Assembly (NCBI GenBank): GCA_025458985.1
Contig: JALORM010000105.1
Span: 1-6,727, forward strand
Source: Paracoccaceae bacterium
Lineage (GTDB): Bacteria > Pseudomonadota > Alphaproteobacteria > Rhodobacterales > Rhodobacteraceae
Direction: 5' to 3'
Length of the DNA stretch: 6,727 nucleotides
This document shows, piece by piece, positions 5,513-6,727 of the stretch. Position numbers and translations under genes: made by a program. The notes under the pieces are model-generated. The model did no database searches. It was not told where the DNA came from and saw only the letters and a program-made list of their open reading frames with translations. The stretch's first letter is position 1. Each line of letters opens with the position of its first letter.

Positions 5513-6727
5513 TCGGTGGCGGCTGCCTTGAGTGCCGCCACCGCGTCCTCGATCGTGTCGGCCACAAGGACCCGGGGCGCCGCGACGCCATGGGCGGCCA
5601 GCGCCGGGGCGACAGCGGGCGTGAGCCCGGTCAGCACCAGCCGTACCCCCTGGCGCTCGGCCTTGCGCGCCAGAAGCTCGATCGCCCGCGCGCCCGACGA
5701 GTCGATGAAGGGCACTGCCCCGAAATCCACCACGAAGGCCCGGTGACGGTCTGCAATGCGTTCAAGAACGCTGCCGACCGTGGCGGCCGAGGCGAAGAAG
5801 AAGGCGCCCTTCACGCGGTAGACGACCACGTCGGGGTCGGCCGCAAGCGCCAGGTCGCGGACCTCGTGGGCCGGTTCGACCGCAACCGCCTCGCTCATCC
5901 TCCGGATGAACAGAAGCGCGCCGAAAGCGACCCCGACCACGATCGCCTCGGTCAGATCGCGGAACACCGTCAGCAGGAACACGGCCGCGACCACCAGCGC
6001 ATCGGCGCGCGAGGTCCGGATCAGCACCGCCATCGCCTCGCGCTCCAGCATGCCCCAGGCGACGACGGCCAGCACCCCGGCCAGCGCCGCCAGCGGCACG
6101 AAGGAGGCCAGCGGCGCCGCAACCAGCATCACGACCATGATGGTCAGCGCGTGGATCATGCCTGCGACGGGCGTCCGCGCGCCGGCCCGCACGTTCGTCG
6201 CGGTGCGGGCGATGGTCCCCGTCACCGGCATGGCGCCGAAGAGCCCCGCGGCGATGTTGGCCGCGCCCTGGCCCACCAGTTCGACGTTCGACCGGTGGCG
6301 TCGCCCGGTCATCCCGTCGGCGACCACCGCCGACAGGAGCGACTCGATGGCGCCGAGCAGGGTGAAGGACAGGGCGTAGGGCATCGCCGCAACCAGCGCC
6401 TCGACGCTCAGCTGCGGCAGGTGCACCGCAGGCAGCATGCGGGGCATCTCGCCGAACCGTGTGCCGATCGTCTCGACCGGCAGTCCGAAGGCTGCCACCG
6501 ATACGGCAGCTCACCGTCTCCCGCGCCTGCCAGAGCGCGGCAAGCTTCGGGATGACCGCCGCGGGCTCTGGACCGGCCAGGGTCAGGCCCAGGAAGGGCG
6601 AGATCTGGCTTGCCAGGATGATCACCCCGATCCCGGCCGTGAAGCCGACCGTCACCGGATAGGGGACGTACTTGACATAGGTGCCAAGCTTGAGCGCGCC
6701 GACCAATGCCAGCAGCACCCCCGAGAT
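5506..6727 (-). pseudogene. SulP-family anion transporter with STAS domain, frameshifted and internally deleted, 5' end off the window
   Basis: SulP proteins move sulfate, bicarbonate or dicarboxylates across the inner membrane. Reading from the window edge, the first frame gives typical SulP N-terminal sequence, KLGTYVKYVPYPVTVGFTAG then IILASQISPFLGL, and ends at ALWQARETVS (codons to about 6509). The rest is one base out of register: AAVSVAAFGLPVETIGTRFG, the signature ESLLSAVVADGMTGRRHRSN (about 6349-6290), NVRAGARTPVAG, then a STAS domain (about 5830-5520) with FIDSSGARAIELL. In intact relatives a further transmembrane segment and a loop with a PG[AS]L-like motif, roughly 30 residues, lie between these two blocks. 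They are missing here, so this looks like a deletion with frame loss rather than a single-base error. In the downstream frame a TGA (6511-6513) stops translation just before the junction. A GTG at 6498 could start a C-terminal fragment, but it would lack the first half of the transporter core. Confidence 0.85.

Noticed and set aside
5500..6555. 351-codon plus-strand open frame opposite the SulP gene
   Set aside because: Low-complexity Gly/Arg/His/Gln-rich antisense of a clear SulP-STAS coding sequence.

Overview
The window is a very GC-rich stretch with strong G/C preference at third codon positions. Gene content and order point to an alphaproteobacterium, most likely of the Rhodobacteraceae (Rhodobacterales): an ECF16/SigF-type sigma factor paired with a DUF1109 (NrsF) anti-sigma factor, murA directly followed by a DUF2948 gene, and short overlapping start/stop junctions. 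The family-level assignment is inference; no 16S rRNA or other marker is present.

Layout from left to right. (1) 1-862, minus strand: an ECF sigma factor gene (278-814) overlapping by 4 bases the start of its membrane anti-sigma gene (1-281, cut by the window edge). A close match to the SigF-type promoter, GTAAC-N16-CGAA, lies just upstream of the sigma gene and suggests autoregulation. (2) 863-1249: almost 390 bases in which I find no convincing gene. (3) 1250-4063, minus strand: a tight four-gene operon, read right to left as a 54-residue basic protein, murA (first committed step of peptidoglycan synthesis), a DUF2948 protein, and a two-domain GNAT acetyltransferase. Neighbouring genes share 1, 4 and 4 bases at their stop/start junctions, so they are probably translationally coupled. 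(4) 4147-4221, plus strand: a complete tRNA-Thr(GGT) with encoded CCA, divergent from the mur operon. (5) 4222-5496, plus strand: a leader with two inverted repeats, then a polytopic membrane protein of unknown function with repeated histidine motifs (NHPHF, WHYxKQ, FHAxQY, EHNR, LHHYFxD) that look like a metal or haem site. (6) 5506-6727, minus strand and convergent: a SulP-family anion transporter with a C-terminal STAS domain. It is broken by a frame change near 6505-6515 and appears to lack a transmembrane segment there; its 5' end lies outside the window.

Functionally the window is a mosaic. It has a stress-response regulatory pair, a cell-wall housekeeping operon, a tRNA, and a less conserved pair downstream of the tRNA (the unknown histidine-rich membrane protein and the decayed transporter). 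The best candidate for undescribed biology is the histidine-motif membrane protein at 4348-5496. The small basic protein coupled to murA is second.
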